Source: Rhodoblastus sp963736175 (GTDB taxonomy: Bacteria > Pseudomonadota > Alphaproteobacteria > Rhizobiales > Beijerinckiaceae). Taken from it: DNA of 64,000 nt. Position numbers and translations under genes: made by a program. Where the stretch lies: assembly GCA_963736175.1 (NCBI GenBank), contig CAVTNU010000026.1:10915-74914 (forward strand), given 5' to 3'. Below the pieces are notes generated by a model. That model ran no database searches. It was not told where the DNA came from and saw only the letters and a program-made list of their open reading frames with translations. Of this stretch, positions 44,029 to 53,486 are shown piece by piece. Within the stretch, counting starts at the first letter, position 1, and the number at the start of each line of letters is the position of its first letter.

Positions 44029-44919
44029 ATGGACGTGAGCGCCCTTTTTGTCGGCCATTCCTATATCGACATGACCATGCTGACCGACGTGATGCCCTCG
44101 GGCGACGAGAAGGCGGTGGCGCGCGATTTCGCCGTCTCATTCGGCGGCAACGCGGTGACGGCGGCGTTCGCCTGCGCAAGGCTCGGCGCGTCGCCGGATC
44201 TGCTCACCACGCTCTCCGACGATTGGCTCGGACAGATGTTCTGGGACATGGCGCGCAAATACGACGTGACTCTCTATCCGCGCAAAGTGGCGCGATCGTC
44301 TTTGTCCTTCGTGCTGCCGCACGAGGGCAAACGCGCCATTCTACGCGCGCGCGACTCGCATTATCTGCGCCCGTTCATGATCATCGACCCGAGCACTTAT
44401 CTGGCTCTGCATCTTGACGGACATCAGGCCGACGCCGCCCTGTACTACGCCAAAGCCTGCCGCGAGAAAGGCGTTCTGACATCGCTGGACGGCGGCGCGA
44501 TGCGCTCGAACACCGAGGAAGTGCTTGGTTATATCGACGTCGCGGTGGTGGCCGAGGCGATGTGCGTCCAGATGAAACTGTCGCCGCCCGACATGCTGGC
44601 TTATCTCAAGTCGCGCGGCTGCAAGATCGCCGCCGTCACCGAAGGCGAACGCGGCATGCTTTGGAGCGATGAGGATGGCGTCGTCTCGCGCCTGCCGGCC
44701 TTGCATGTGCCGAAGGAAAAAATCATCGACACCTCGGGCGCGGGCGACGTGTTCCACGGAGCCTATATCGCCTCCTATCTGCAAAACCCGCACGCGCGCT
44801 TCGCCGAGCATTTCGATTTCGCCCGCGCCGCCTCGGCCTTCAAGATCCAGCATTTGGGCAACGAGGCCGGCCTGCCGACACTGGCTGACATAGGCGAAAT
44901 GCGCCGCCTATATGCATAG
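44029..44919 (+). CDS. PfkB-family sugar/nucleoside kinase
   Basis: A 296-residue ribokinase-fold kinase. The N-terminal substrate-binding glycine pair is in FAVSFGGNAVTAAFACARLG. The C-terminal signature with the catalytic Asp is IIDTSGAGDVFHGAYIA. The phosphorylated substrate cannot be deduced. The ATG at 44029 is immediately next to AAAGGAAG, too close for normal initiation. A GTG two codons later (44035) has ideal spacing and may be the true start. It lies downstream of erpA and upstream of the S49 peptidase, all on the plus strand. Confidence 0.9.
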   Translation: MDVSALFVGHSYIDMTMLTDVMPSGDEKAVARDFAVSFGGNAVTAAFACARLGASPDLLTTLSDDWLGQMFWDMARKYDVTLYPRKVARSSLSFVLPHEGKRAILRARDSHYLRPFMIIDPSTYLALHLDGHQADAALYYAKACREKGVLTSLDGGAMRSNTEEVLGYIDVAVVAEAMCVQMKLSPPDMLAYLKSRGCKIAAVTEGERGMLWSDEDGVVSRLPALHVPKEKIIDTSGAGDVFHGAYIASYLQNPHARFAEHFDFARAASAFKIQHLGNEAGLPTLADIGEMRRLYA

Positions 44920-45047
44920 CGCGATGAGCCAAGGGCGGCGCGTCGCCTCCGCGTAGCGCAAAGCCCACAGAGGGCCTATTTCAGAGAGGATGGACGACAG
45001 GCGGCGACGACGCCGGCTTGGGCGTCCGTGAACGTATCGGACAAAGC

Positions 45048-46061
45048 ATGAATTTCTGGCTGGATATAGCCGCCTTTGCCGTGAAGGCTCTCGTCATTCT
45101 CACCTTTTTCGCGGCGTTGGGCGGTCTCATCGCTTTCCTGTCACGCAAATCAGGCGGCGGCGACGAGGACGAGGACGATTTGAAAATCACCTCGCTCAAC
45201 GCCCGTTACGTCGATCTCGAAACGCGGATGAACGAGGCCATCTTCGACAAGAAGGCGCTCAAGGCCCGCGCTAAAGAGCAAAAAAGGGCGAAAAAGCGTG
45301 AACCGGTCGAGGAAGGGCGCAAACGGGTATTCGTCCTGACGTTCAAGGGCGATCTGCACGCCTCGCCGGTCGCCCGGCTGGCGCGGGAGGTCGACGCGAT
45401 CCTGTCTGCGGCGCGGCCTGGCAAGGACGAAGTGGTCGTGCGGATCGACAGTCCCGGCGGCCTGGTCACCGGCTATGGGCTGGCCGCCGCCCAGATGCTG
45501 CGATTGCGCGAGGGCGGCCTCAATCTGACCGCCAGCATCGATCAGGTCGCCGCCAGCGGCGGCTATATGATGGCCTGCGTCGCGCAAAAGATCGTTGCGG
45601 CGCCCTTCGCCATTGTCGGCAGTATAGGTGTCGTCGCAGAATTCCCGAATTTCAACAGGTTATTGAAGAAACTTGATGTAGATTATCAAGAGTTCACGGC
45701 CGGCGAGTTCAAGCGGTCGGTCTCGCCGCTCGGCAAGATCACGCCAGCCGGCGCCAAGCATTTTCGCGCCAAGCTGGAGGCGACGCACGTCGCCTTTAAG
45801 CAGTTTCTAGCCGAGAGCCGGCCAAAAATCGATCTGGAAAAGGTCGCCAACGGCGATGTCTGGCTGGCGCGCGAAGGTTTGGACCTGGGTCTTGTCGATG
45901 AATTGGCGAGCGGCGAGGATTACCTGTTTCGCGCGCGTAAGGAAGCGGACCTTTATTCCGTCGACATAGCCGAACACAAAACCATGCTGGCGCAAATTCT
46001 CGGCGGCATCGGACTTTTCGCGGAAAAATGGGGCCTTGCGGGGCCGCGGCGAATATTTTGA
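45048..46061 (+). CDS. S49-family serine peptidase (SohB/SppA-like)
   Basis: A 337-residue inner-membrane peptidase. One N-terminal membrane helix (about residues 5-30) leads to a charged linker (KKALKARAKEQKRAKKREP). The protease domain has RIDSPGGLVTGYG, the catalytic serine in AASGGYMMACVA, SIGVVAEFPNF, and the lysine region AGEFKRSVSPLGKITPAG. This is the SohB-length arrangement with one protease domain. Cleavage of remnant signal peptides is the usual role. The ATG at 45048 puts the membrane segment next to the start; a GTG ten codons upstream is possible. Confidence 0.9.
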   Translation: MNFWLDIAAFAVKALVILTFFAALGGLIAFLSRKSGGGDEDEDDLKITSLNARYVDLETRMNEAIFDKKALKARAKEQKRAKKREPVEEGRKRVFVLTFKGDLHASPVARLAREVDAILSAARPGKDEVVVRIDSPGGLVTGYGLAAAQMLRLREGGLNLTASIDQVAASGGYMMACVAQKIVAAPFAIVGSIGVVAEFPNFNRLLKKLDVDYQEFTAGEFKRSVSPLGKITPAGAKHFRAKLEATHVAFKQFLAESRPKIDLEKVANGDVWLAREGLDLGLVDELASGEDYLFRARKEADLYSVDIAEHKTMLAQILGGIGLFAEKWGLAGPRRIF

Positions 46062-46070
46062 AGCCGCGCG

Positions 46071-46523
46071 CTACACGTGGTCCGGCAGTCCCTCGAACCG
46101 CGCCAACGCCGCGGAATCGGGATATTCGGAAAATTCGACAATCAGGCCGTCGCGAAAACGGATGAAGGTCACGAGGTCGATCTCGGCCACCTCGCCGGTG
46201 CCGCGATGGCGCAATTTAACCGTGCGATGGGTCGCGACGTAATCGCCGTCGATCAGGAATTCGTGAAAGCGAGTCCCCTGATTTTCATAACGGACGTTGT
46301 AAACATTCAGCATCTCGGTGACCGCCGGCTTGCCGTAGATCGCATTGCGAAAAGGGTAGATCGTCCAGGCGCCGCGCAGGTTGTAGACGATATTGTCGTC
46401 GAGATAGTCGAACACGCTGGCGAAATCGCCCGCGGCTTGCCGTTCGAAAATATGGCGCACACGATGCTCGGTCATCTCGCGGTCGAGCCGGCCAAGTTGT
46501 TTGAATGCTTCCAGGCCTTGCAA
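46071..46523 (-). CDS. NTF2/SnoaL-like protein, copy 1 of a tandem pair
   Basis: A 150-residue alpha+beta cone-fold protein. Features are the N-terminal helices (LDREMTEHRVRHIFERQAAGD), FASVFDYLDDNIVYNLRGAW, and the beta sheet ending TFIRFRDGLIVEFSEYPDSAAL. It is about half identical, ungapped, to the neighbouring gene at 46710-47156. Proteins of this type include ketosteroid-isomerase-like enzymes and non-catalytic ligand binders; no catalytic set can be assigned. It is convergent with the S49 peptidase gene. Confidence 0.85.
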   Translation of the reverse strand: MQGLEAFKQLGRLDREMTEHRVRHIFERQAAGDFASVFDYLDDNIVYNLRGAWTIYPFRNAIYGKPAVTEMLNVYNVRYENQGTRFHEFLIDGDYVATHRTVKLRHRGTGEVAEIDLVTFIRFRDGLIVEFSEYPDSAALARFEGLPDHV

Positions 46524-46709
46524 GATTCACCCGTTGTCTTTGCGGCTCGCCCCGAGATCAATTCGGTAATAGCGCGAGAGGATTTGCAGAGCGTTCCCAA
46601 TCTTCGCAAAAATGTTTTCTATTCCGTCGGTATCGCAGCGAAACACATATCGATCAAAAATTTCGAATGTTTTTAATCCGAACGTCAGTTGATGTGAACA
46701 GAATAGACG

Positions 46710-47156
46710 CTAACCAGCCACCGCTTCAAGTCGCGCCATCGCCGCGGAGTCGGGATATTCCGAAATCGCGACCACCAGCCCGTCGCGGAAGCGCAGGAAG
46801 TTGCAAATGCCGACATTGAAAACCACGCCGGCGCCGCGGTGGCGCAGCGCGGACGTGCGGTGTACCGCGGCCCTGTCGCCGTCGATCGCGATTTCGTGAA
46901 TCTCCGAACCCAGATTTTCATAGTTGACGTGCAGGGCTCTGAGCATTTCGGCGAGCGCTGATTTGCCGCAGCGCCGGCTGACGTAGGGAAAGAGCGTCCA
47001 GGAGCCCTTTACGTCGTAAACGACGTCGTCGGCGAAATATTCAAGCATGCCGCGAATGTCGCCCGCAGCGCGCCGTTCCAGCAACGATCTAATGCGGCGC
47101 TCGATCAACTCCCGATCAAGCTGTCCGAGTTTTCTCGACGCTTCCTCGCTTTGCAT
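46710..47156 (-). CDS. NTF2/SnoaL-like protein, copy 2 of a tandem pair
   Basis: A 148-residue paralogue of the gene at 46071-46523. The shared end, FRDGLVVAISEYPDSAAMARLE, and the helix LDRELIERRIRSLLERRAAGD make duplication clear. It lies 186 bases upstream of its sister on the same strand and 30 bases downstream of aspS. The copies differ mostly in the ligand-cavity strands (for example NVGICNFLRF here against EIDLVTFIRF), which suggests diverged ligands. Confidence 0.85.
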   Translation of the reverse strand: MQSEEASRKLGQLDRELIERRIRSLLERRAAGDIRGMLEYFADDVVYDVKGSWTLFPYVSRRCGKSALAEMLRALHVNYENLGSEIHEIAIDGDRAAVHRTSALRHRGAGVVFNVGICNFLRFRDGLVVAISEYPDSAAMARLEAVAG

Positions 47157-47186
47157 CGCCCGTTCCGTTCGATCGCCAGCCGCGCG

Positions 47187-48983
47187 TCACGCCTTTTCGG
47201 GCAGATTCAAACGCAGGTGCAATTCGCGCAATTGCTTCGACGTCGCGCTCGACGGCGCGCCCATCAAAATATCCTCAGCGCGCTGATTCATGGGGAACAG
47301 GGCGACTTCGCGCAAATTCTGCTCGCCGGCCAGCAACATGATGACGCGGTCCACTCCGGCGGCCAGGCCGCCATGCGGCGGCGCGCCATATTGGAAGGCG
47401 CGATACATGCCGCCAAACCGCTCGATCACCGTCTCCTCGCCGTAGCCGGCGATTTCGAAGGCCTTGACCATCGCCTCGGGGCGATGGTTGCGAATGCCGC
47501 CGGACGCGATCTCAAAACCGTTGCAGGCGATGTCGTACTGGAAGGCCTTGATCTGCAGTGGGTCCTGAGTTTGTAGGGCCTCCAGCCCGCCTTGCGGCAT
47601 CGAGAAGGGATTGTGGCCGAAATCCACCCGTTTCTCATCCTCGTTGTACTCGTACATCGGGAAATCGACGACCCAGGCCAATTCGAACCTGTCCTTGTCG
47701 ATCAAATCGAGGTCTTCGCCGACCTTGCCGCGCGCCGCGCCCGCGAATTTGGCGAACTTGTCCGGGTCGCCGGCGGCAAAGAACACGGCGTCGCCGGCTT
47801 TGACGCCGAGCTGGGCGCGAATCGCCTCGGCGCGCTCAGGACCGATGTTATTGGCGATCGGCCCGGCCGCCTCAGTCTTTCCCTCTGCTTCGCGCCAGAA
47901 GATATAGCCAAGACCCGGCTGGCCCTCGCCTTGCGCCCAGGAATTCATGCGGTCGCAGAACGTGCGCGACCCGCCGCCCGGCGCCGGCAGCGCCCAGACT
48001 TCGTTCTTTGGCGTTTCGAGCATGCGCGCGAAAACCTTGAAGTTCGAACCGCGGAAATGTTCGGACACGTCCTGCATGACCAGCGGGTTGCGCAGATCCG
48101 GTTTGTCCGAGCCATATTTGCGCATCGCCTGCGCATAGGGGATGCGCGGCCAGTTTCTGGTGACCGGCCGTCCGCCGCCGAACTCCTCGAAAATGCCGGT
48201 AATGACCGGCTCGACGGCGGCGAACACATCGTCCTGCGTGACGAAGCTCATTTCCAGATCAAGCTGGTAGAACTCGCCCGGCAGACGGTCGGCGCGCGGA
48301 TCCTCGTCGCGGAAACAGGGCGCGATCTGGAAATAGCGGTCGAAACCGGCCATCATCAAAAGCTGCTTGTACTGCTGCGGCGCCTGCGGCAGGGCGTAGA
48401 ATTTGCCGGGATGGATGCGCGAGGGCACGAGAAAGTCACGCGCGCCTTCAGGCGACGAGGCGGTGAGAATCGGCGTCTGGAACTCGTTGAAGCCGGCGCC
48501 CTTCATGCGCGCGCGCATGGAATCGACCACTTTGCCGCGCAGCATGATGTTGTTGTGGATGCGTTCGCGCCGCAGATCGATGAACCGGTATTTCAGGCGC
48601 GTTTCTTCCGGATAGTCCTGATCGCCGAACACCGGCAGCGGCAATTCCGCCGCCTGCCCCAAAACTTCCGCGTCGCGGACATAGACCTCGATCCTGCCGG
48701 TCGCCATATCGGGATTGTCGGTGCTCTTGCCTTCGATTTCTGGACGGCGTCTGACTTCGCCGTCGAGACGCACGACCCATTCGGCGCGGAAGGTTTCGGC
48801 CCGTTTGAAGGCCGGCGAATCCGGATCGACGACGCATTGGGTCAGGCCGTAATGGTCGCGCAAATCGATGAAGAGAACTCCGCCGTGGTCGCGGATACGG
48901 TGACACCAGCCCGACAGCCGTATGCTTTGGCCGACGTTGGCTTCGGCGAGTTCGCCGCAGGTGTGTGTGCGATAGGCGTGCAT
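47187..48983 (-). CDS. aspS: Aspartyl-tRNA synthetase (bacterial type)
   Basis: A class II synthetase of 598 residues from ATG 48983 (MHAYRTHTCGELAEAN), with AGGAACG upstream. The N-terminal OB fold (SIRLSGWCHRIRDHGGVLFIDLRD) binds the anticodon. The catalytic core contains FLVPSRIHPGKFYALPQAPQ, CFRDEDPRADR and motif 3 HGGLAAGVDRVIMLLA, and the bacterial GAD insertion is present. Without an asnS in view, it may charge tRNA-Asn as well, as in many alphaproteobacteria using GatCAB. In-frame upstream codons add no conserved sequence and were rejected. Confidence 0.97.
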   Translation of the reverse strand: MHAYRTHTCGELAEANVGQSIRLSGWCHRIRDHGGVLFIDLRDHYGLTQCVVDPDSPAFKRAETFRAEWVVRLDGEVRRRPEIEGKSTDNPDMATGRIEVYVRDAEVLGQAAELPLPVFGDQDYPEETRLKYRFIDLRRERIHNNIMLRGKVVDSMRARMKGAGFNEFQTPILTASSPEGARDFLVPSRIHPGKFYALPQAPQQYKQLLMMAGFDRYFQIAPCFRDEDPRADRLPGEFYQLDLEMSFVTQDDVFAAVEPVITGIFEEFGGGRPVTRNWPRIPYAQAMRKYGSDKPDLRNPLVMQDVSEHFRGSNFKVFARMLETPKNEVWALPAPGGGSRTFCDRMNSWAQGEGQPGLGYIFWREAEGKTEAAGPIANNIGPERAEAIRAQLGVKAGDAVFFAAGDPDKFAKFAGAARGKVGEDLDLIDKDRFELAWVVDFPMYEYNEDEKRVDFGHNPFSMPQGGLEALQTQDPLQIKAFQYDIACNGFEIASGGIRNHRPEAMVKAFEIAGYGEETVIERFGGMYRAFQYGAPPHGGLAAGVDRVIMLLAGEQNLREVALFPMNQRAEDILMGAPSSATSKQLRELHLRLNLPEKA

Positions 48984-49213
48984 GGCGTTCCTGAAGGCAA
49001 AGAAAAGACCTGGCGGCTGCGTAGCGGAAAAACACGCCGGGGTGAAGGGGCTTGCGATCGCGCCGTCAATTGGACTTTCGCGCATTTGGCGGCGTCCCAA
49101 TTCCGACGAAAAAGAATACACTGTTGTTTTGACGCTATTTTATTCAAAACACGCCGTCGATCGCCCGCCAGATTACACTGGCGGTCAAGCGCGGCTTCGA
49201 TTATGAACGCGCC

Positions 49214-50389
49214 ATGAGCCTTGTTTCTACAACGGGCGAACTTGCCGAGCTGTGCCGGACCTTCGCTCAATATCCCTTCGTCACAGTCGATACGGAATTT
49301 TTGCGCGAGACGACGTTCTGGCCAAAAGCCTGTGTCATTCAGATCGCCTGCGAAAATGACGCGGCGGCCATCGACGCGCTCGCGGAAGGGCTGGACCTCG
49401 GTCCTTTTTTCGAGCTGATGGCCAATCCCAACGTCGTCAAGGTCTTTCACGCGGCGCGCCAGGATATCGAGATTATCTGGAATCTGGCCAAGATCATTCC
49501 GCAGCCGTTGTTCGACACCCAGATTGCGGCGATGGTCTGCGGCTATGGCGAGCAGATCGCCTATGGCGAGCTGGCGCAGTCCATCTGCAAGGTGACCTTG
49601 GACAAGTCCTCGCGTTTCACCGATTGGTCGCGCCGACCGTTGTCGGACGCCCAGATCGACTACGCCATCGCCGACGTCACCCATTTGCGCGACATCTATC
49701 TCGCTCTGCGGCAAAGGCTGGAAAAAGCCGGCCGGCTGCACTGGCTCGCCGACGAAATGGCGGCGCTGAGCAAGAAAGAAACGTACGAACAGCATCCCGA
49801 ACGCGCCTATGAGCGTTTCGCCCATCGCGCGCGCAAGCCGCGCGATCTCGCCGTTTTGATGGAAATCGCCGCCTGGCGCGAGCAGGAGGCGCAAACCCGC
49901 GACGTGCCGCGCTCGCGCGTGCTCAAGGACGACATTCTGGTCGAAATCGCCCTTTCGGCGCCGCGGACTCCCGAATTGCTCGCCGGATTGCGCGCCTTTC
50001 CGCGCGGCATGGAGAAATCGCGGTCCGGCGCGGAAATTCTCGCCGCCGTCGAACGCGGCTTGGCGCGCGACCCCAAGACCCTACCGCGCATCGAGCGCGA
50101 AAGGCGCAACGGCGGCGGCGGCGCCACCGCCGAATTGCTGAAGGTTCTGCTGCGCCAGGTGTCCGAACGCCACGGCGTGGCGGCGAAGATGATCGCCACG
50201 TCCGACGACCTCGACGCGCTGGCGAACGACGACAAGGCCAATGTCGCCGCGCTGGCGGGCTGGCGGCGCGAATTGTTCGGCGCCAGGGCCTTGCAGCTCA
50301 AACACGGCAAGCTGGCGCTGACGGTCGAAAACAACAAGGTCGTGACGCTCGAATGGTGCGAGGAAGCGAGCCAAGCGGACCCGGAATGA
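49214..50389 (+). CDS. rnd: Ribonuclease D
   Basis: A 391-residue DEDDy 3'-5' exoribonuclease acting on tRNA precursors. Exo I is VDTEFLRETTFWP, exo II includes VFHAARQDIEIIWNL, and exo III is DYAIADVTHLRDIYLAL. HRDC-type helical domains follow (about residues 210-375). It is divergent from aspS and its stop overlaps the start of the GNAT gene. Confidence 0.96.
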   Translation: MSLVSTTGELAELCRTFAQYPFVTVDTEFLRETTFWPKACVIQIACENDAAAIDALAEGLDLGPFFELMANPNVVKVFHAARQDIEIIWNLAKIIPQPLFDTQIAAMVCGYGEQIAYGELAQSICKVTLDKSSRFTDWSRRPLSDAQIDYAIADVTHLRDIYLALRQRLEKAGRLHWLADEMAALSKKETYEQHPERAYERFAHRARKPRDLAVLMEIAAWREQEAQTRDVPRSRVLKDDILVEIALSAPRTPELLAGLRAFPRGMEKSRSGAEILAAVERGLARDPKTLPRIERERRNGGGGATAELLKVLLRQVSERHGVAAKMIATSDDLDALANDDKANVAALAGWRRELFGARALQLKHGKLALTVENNKVVTLEWCEEASQADPE

Positions 50390-50925
50390 ACGCGCAAAGC
50401 GCTCAAACTGTGCTTGTGCGGGCCTCGCAAACGAGTGACGTCGCGGCCATCGCCGCCATCTATGGCCAAGCCGTGACGACCAGCGTCGTGACTTTCGAGA
50501 TTGAGCCGCCGGGCGCCGCGGAAATGGCGCGCCGGCGCGAAGCTCTGCTGACGCAAGGCTACCCTTTCCTTGTCGCCGAGGTCGACGGCGCCGTCGCCGG
50601 CTACGCCTACGCTGGCGCGTTCCGCACGCGCGCCGCCTTCGCCGCGACCGTCGAGAACGCCATTTACCTCGATGCGGCCTTTCGCCGGCGCGGAATCGGC
50701 AGGCTGCTGCTGACACGGCTGATTGACGACTGCGCCGCGCGGAATTTCCGTCAGATGGTCGCCGTCATCGGCGACAGCGGCAATGCCGCTTCGATACGTC
50801 TGCACCGGGCCTGCGGCTTCGCGCGGGCGGGCGCGCTCAAATCAGTCGGCTTCAAACACGGGCGCTGGCTCGATTGCATCTTGATGCAGCGCCCGCTGGG
50901 ACCCGGCGATTCCGTCGCTCCGTAG
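50386..50925 (+). CDS. GNAT-family N-acetyltransferase, phosphinothricin acetyltransferase-like
   Basis: A 179-residue acetyl-CoA-dependent acetyltransferase. It has the start VRASQTSDVAAIAAIYGQAV, the TTSVVTFEIEPPG region shared with Pat/Bar-like and YncA/MnaT enzymes, and the acetyl-CoA loop FRRRGIGRLLLTRL. The C-terminal GFKHGRWLDCILMQRPL is also typical. The natural substrate is often methionine sulfone/sulfoximine or another amino acid analogue; it cannot be fixed here. The ATG overlaps the rnd stop by four bases. Confidence 0.9.
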   Translation: MNAQSAQTVLVRASQTSDVAAIAAIYGQAVTTSVVTFEIEPPGAAEMARRREALLTQGYPFLVAEVDGAVAGYAYAGAFRTRAAFAATVENAIYLDAAFRRRGIGRLLLTRLIDDCAARNFRQMVAVIGDSGNAASIRLHRACGFARAGALKSVGFKHGRWLDCILMQRPLGPGDSVAP

Positions 50926-50931
50926 AGCGCG

Positions 50932-51819
50932 CTATGCCTTCTTCCAGAAAATCGTCACCGCCAGCCCGGCGAATACGATCGCCGCGCCCGATAGCGCCCG
51001 AATCGTCAAAGGCTCGTGAAAAACCACGGCGGCGCTCGACATGCCGAAAACCGGCACCAGCAGAGCGAAGGGCGCGATCCGCGCAGCTTGATGCAGGCTG
51101 AGCAGCCGGCTCCACAGGCCAAAGCCGAATATTGTCGCAACATAGGCCAAAAACAGCGCACTGCCCCAGACCGCGAGGCTCGGTTGGCTGATGGCGCGCC
51201 AGATCGCCGCCCGATCCTCGAGCATCAGGGACAACGCCAGCAGCGGCGGCGGCGAAAAGAGACTCGACCAGATGACAAACGCCACCATATCGACGCGACC
51301 GGCGCGAATGGAGAACAGATTGCCCAAACCCCAAAAGGCGGCGGCGGCGACCACCGCCAGAAACGGCGGCAGCGCCGTCGTCAAACTGAGTCCCGAGCCG
51401 ATCAGGGCGACGCCGGCGAAGGCGATGGCCGCGCCAGCGATCTGTCCTCGGCCGATGGGTTGGCCGATGACGAAATGGGCCAACGCCATGGTGAAAAACG
51501 CCTGGATCTGAATGACCAGCGAGGCGAGCCCCGCCGGCATGCCAAACCGAATGGCGATGAACAACAGCCCGAACTGGCCAAGTCCGATGCTGAGGCCATA
51601 GCCGGCCAGATCGAACAGGCGCGTCGACGGGCGTTTGATGAAAAACACCGCTGGAAGGGCGGCTAGAAAAAACCGCAAAGCGGTCAAAAACAGGGGCGGC
51701 GCGGCGCCCACCCCGATCTTGATGGCGATGAAGCTGACGCCCCAGATCGCCGCGATGGCGACGGCCAACGCGATATCGCGCAGGGGCAAGGGCGAAGCCG
51801 CCCTTCCCGCGCCGTTCAT
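50932..51819 (-). CDS. EamA-family (DMT superfamily) transporter
   Basis: A 295-residue polytopic membrane protein with ten predicted helices in two homologous halves. The first half starts IALAVAIAAIWGVSFIAIKIG and the second includes ALFLAYVATIFGFGLWSRLL and the end helix AAIVFAGLAVTIFW. EamA proteins export metabolites such as amino acids. The substrate is unknown. It is convergent with the GNAT gene and lies about 50 bases after guaB on the same strand. Confidence 0.92.
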   Translation of the reverse strand: MNGAGRAASPLPLRDIALAVAIAAIWGVSFIAIKIGVGAAPPLFLTALRFFLAALPAVFFIKRPSTRLFDLAGYGLSIGLGQFGLLFIAIRFGMPAGLASLVIQIQAFFTMALAHFVIGQPIGRGQIAGAAIAFAGVALIGSGLSLTTALPPFLAVVAAAAFWGLGNLFSIRAGRVDMVAFVIWSSLFSPPPLLALSLMLEDRAAIWRAISQPSLAVWGSALFLAYVATIFGFGLWSRLLSLHQAARIAPFALLVPVFGMSSAAVVFHEPLTIRALSGAAIVFAGLAVTIFWKKA

Positions 51820-51871
51820 GTCGCGCCCGGCGCGAAATCCGGCCCCTTAGGACCTGTGGATTTCGATCCCA

Positions 51872-53355
51872 TCAGGCCCCCATCGGGTAATTCGGGCTTT
51901 CTCTCGTTATCGCAACGTCGTGAACGTGGCTTTCGCGCAGACCCGCGCCGGTGATGCGGACGAACCGGGCGCGTTTCTGGAACTCGGCGATGTCGGTCGC
52001 GCCGACATAGCCCATCGCGGCGCGCAGGCCGCCGGCCAGTTGATGCAGGATCGGTCCGACCGGGCCGCGATAGGGCACCTGCCCCTCGACGCCTTCGGGT
52101 ACCAACTTCATCGCATCCTTGATATCCTGTTGGAAATACCGGTCGGCCAGCCGCGCGACATGGCTCCCACCGAGCCCATGCCGCGATAGGATTTGAACGA
52201 ACGGCCCTGATAGAGGAACACTTCTCCGGGCGCTTCTTCCGTGCCGGCCAGAAGCGAGCCGATCATCACGCACTCGGCGCCGGCGGCGATAGCTTTGGCG
52301 AAATCGCCGGAAAATTTGATGCCGCCGTCGCCGATCACCGGCACGCCGGCCTTGCGCGCCTCTTCCGTCGCTTCGAGAATCGCCGTCAATTGCGGCACGC
52401 CGACGCCGGCGACGATACGGGTGGTGCAGATCGAGCCAGGGCCGATGCCGACCTTGATCGCGTCGGCGCCGGCGTCGATGAGCGCCTTGGCGCCTTCGCG
52501 GGTGGCGATATTTCCGGCGATCACGCCCACCTTGTTGGAGACGCGCTTGATCCGCGTCACTTGGTCGAGCACGGATTGAGAATGACCGTGGGCGGTGTCG
52601 ACGACAATGCAGTCGACGCCGGCGTCGATCAGCATCAGCGCCCGCTCATAGCCGCTGTCGCCGACCGTGGAGGCCGCCGCGACGCGCAGGCGCCCGGCTT
52701 CGTCCTTGCAGGCGGACGGGTGCAGCGTCGCCTTCTCGATGTCCTTCACGGTCACCAGACCGACGCAGCGGTAATCCTCGTCGACGACCAGAAGCTTTTC
52801 GATTCGGTTCTGGTGCAAGAGCCGGCGCGCCTCGTCCTTGGAGACGCCTTCGCCCACGGTGACGAGCTTTTTCGTCATCAGTTCGGACACCGGCTGCAAC
52901 GGATTGTCGGCGAAGCGCACGTCGCGGTTGGTCAAAATGCCGGCGAGCCTGCCTGGTTTGCCGTCGGCGCCGCGTTCAACCACCGGAATTCCCGAAATCG
53001 AATTGCGGCTCATCAGGGCGAGCGCGTCGGCCAGCGTCTCATCGGGGAAAATGGTGATCGGATTGACCACCATGCCGCTCTCATAGCGTTTGACCCGGCG
53101 CACTTGCTCGGCCTGTTCGAGCGGTTCGAGATTGCGGTGGATAACGCCAATGCCGCCCGCCTGCGCCATGGCGATGGCGAGGCGCGCCTCGGTCACCGTG
53201 TCCATCGCCGAGGACATCACCGGCAGATTGAGGGTAATCTGGCGCGTCAGGCGCGTCTTGACGGACACGGCTGACGGCATGACTTCCGAATGGCCCGGAC
53301 GGAGCAAAACGTCGTCAAAGGTCAGGGCTTCCGTCAGCGGCAGGATTGAATTCAT
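51872..53355 (-). CDS. guaB: IMP dehydrogenase, interrupted by a -1 frameshift
   Basis: It oxidises IMP to XMP in GMP synthesis. The ATG at 53355 (MNSILPLTEALTFDDVLL) has GGAG upstream. The barrel is interrupted by a CBS pair (about residues 90-200), and the catalytic cysteine is in GPGSICTTRIVAGVG. The frame breaks after YRGMGSVGAMSRG. The following family sequence ADRYFQQDIKDAMKLVPEG is in another frame and fits if one base is restored near 52149-52152 (GGC TCG GCC GAC expected, one base short). The rest, to SPNYPMGA, is intact. The corrected length is 494 residues. The gene should be essential without guanine, so an error is likely. Confidence 0.95.
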
Positions 53356-53486
53356 GGCCAACTCCAGTTTCGGCAAGGCGGCAAAGAATGGCGGCGGGGG
53401 TCCGCCGTATGAGTTGGCGCGTGCTCATAGCATTTCTGTGACAAAGCGCAAAGCGGTCCTCCTCGAGAAGACAAATTTCCCCATTC

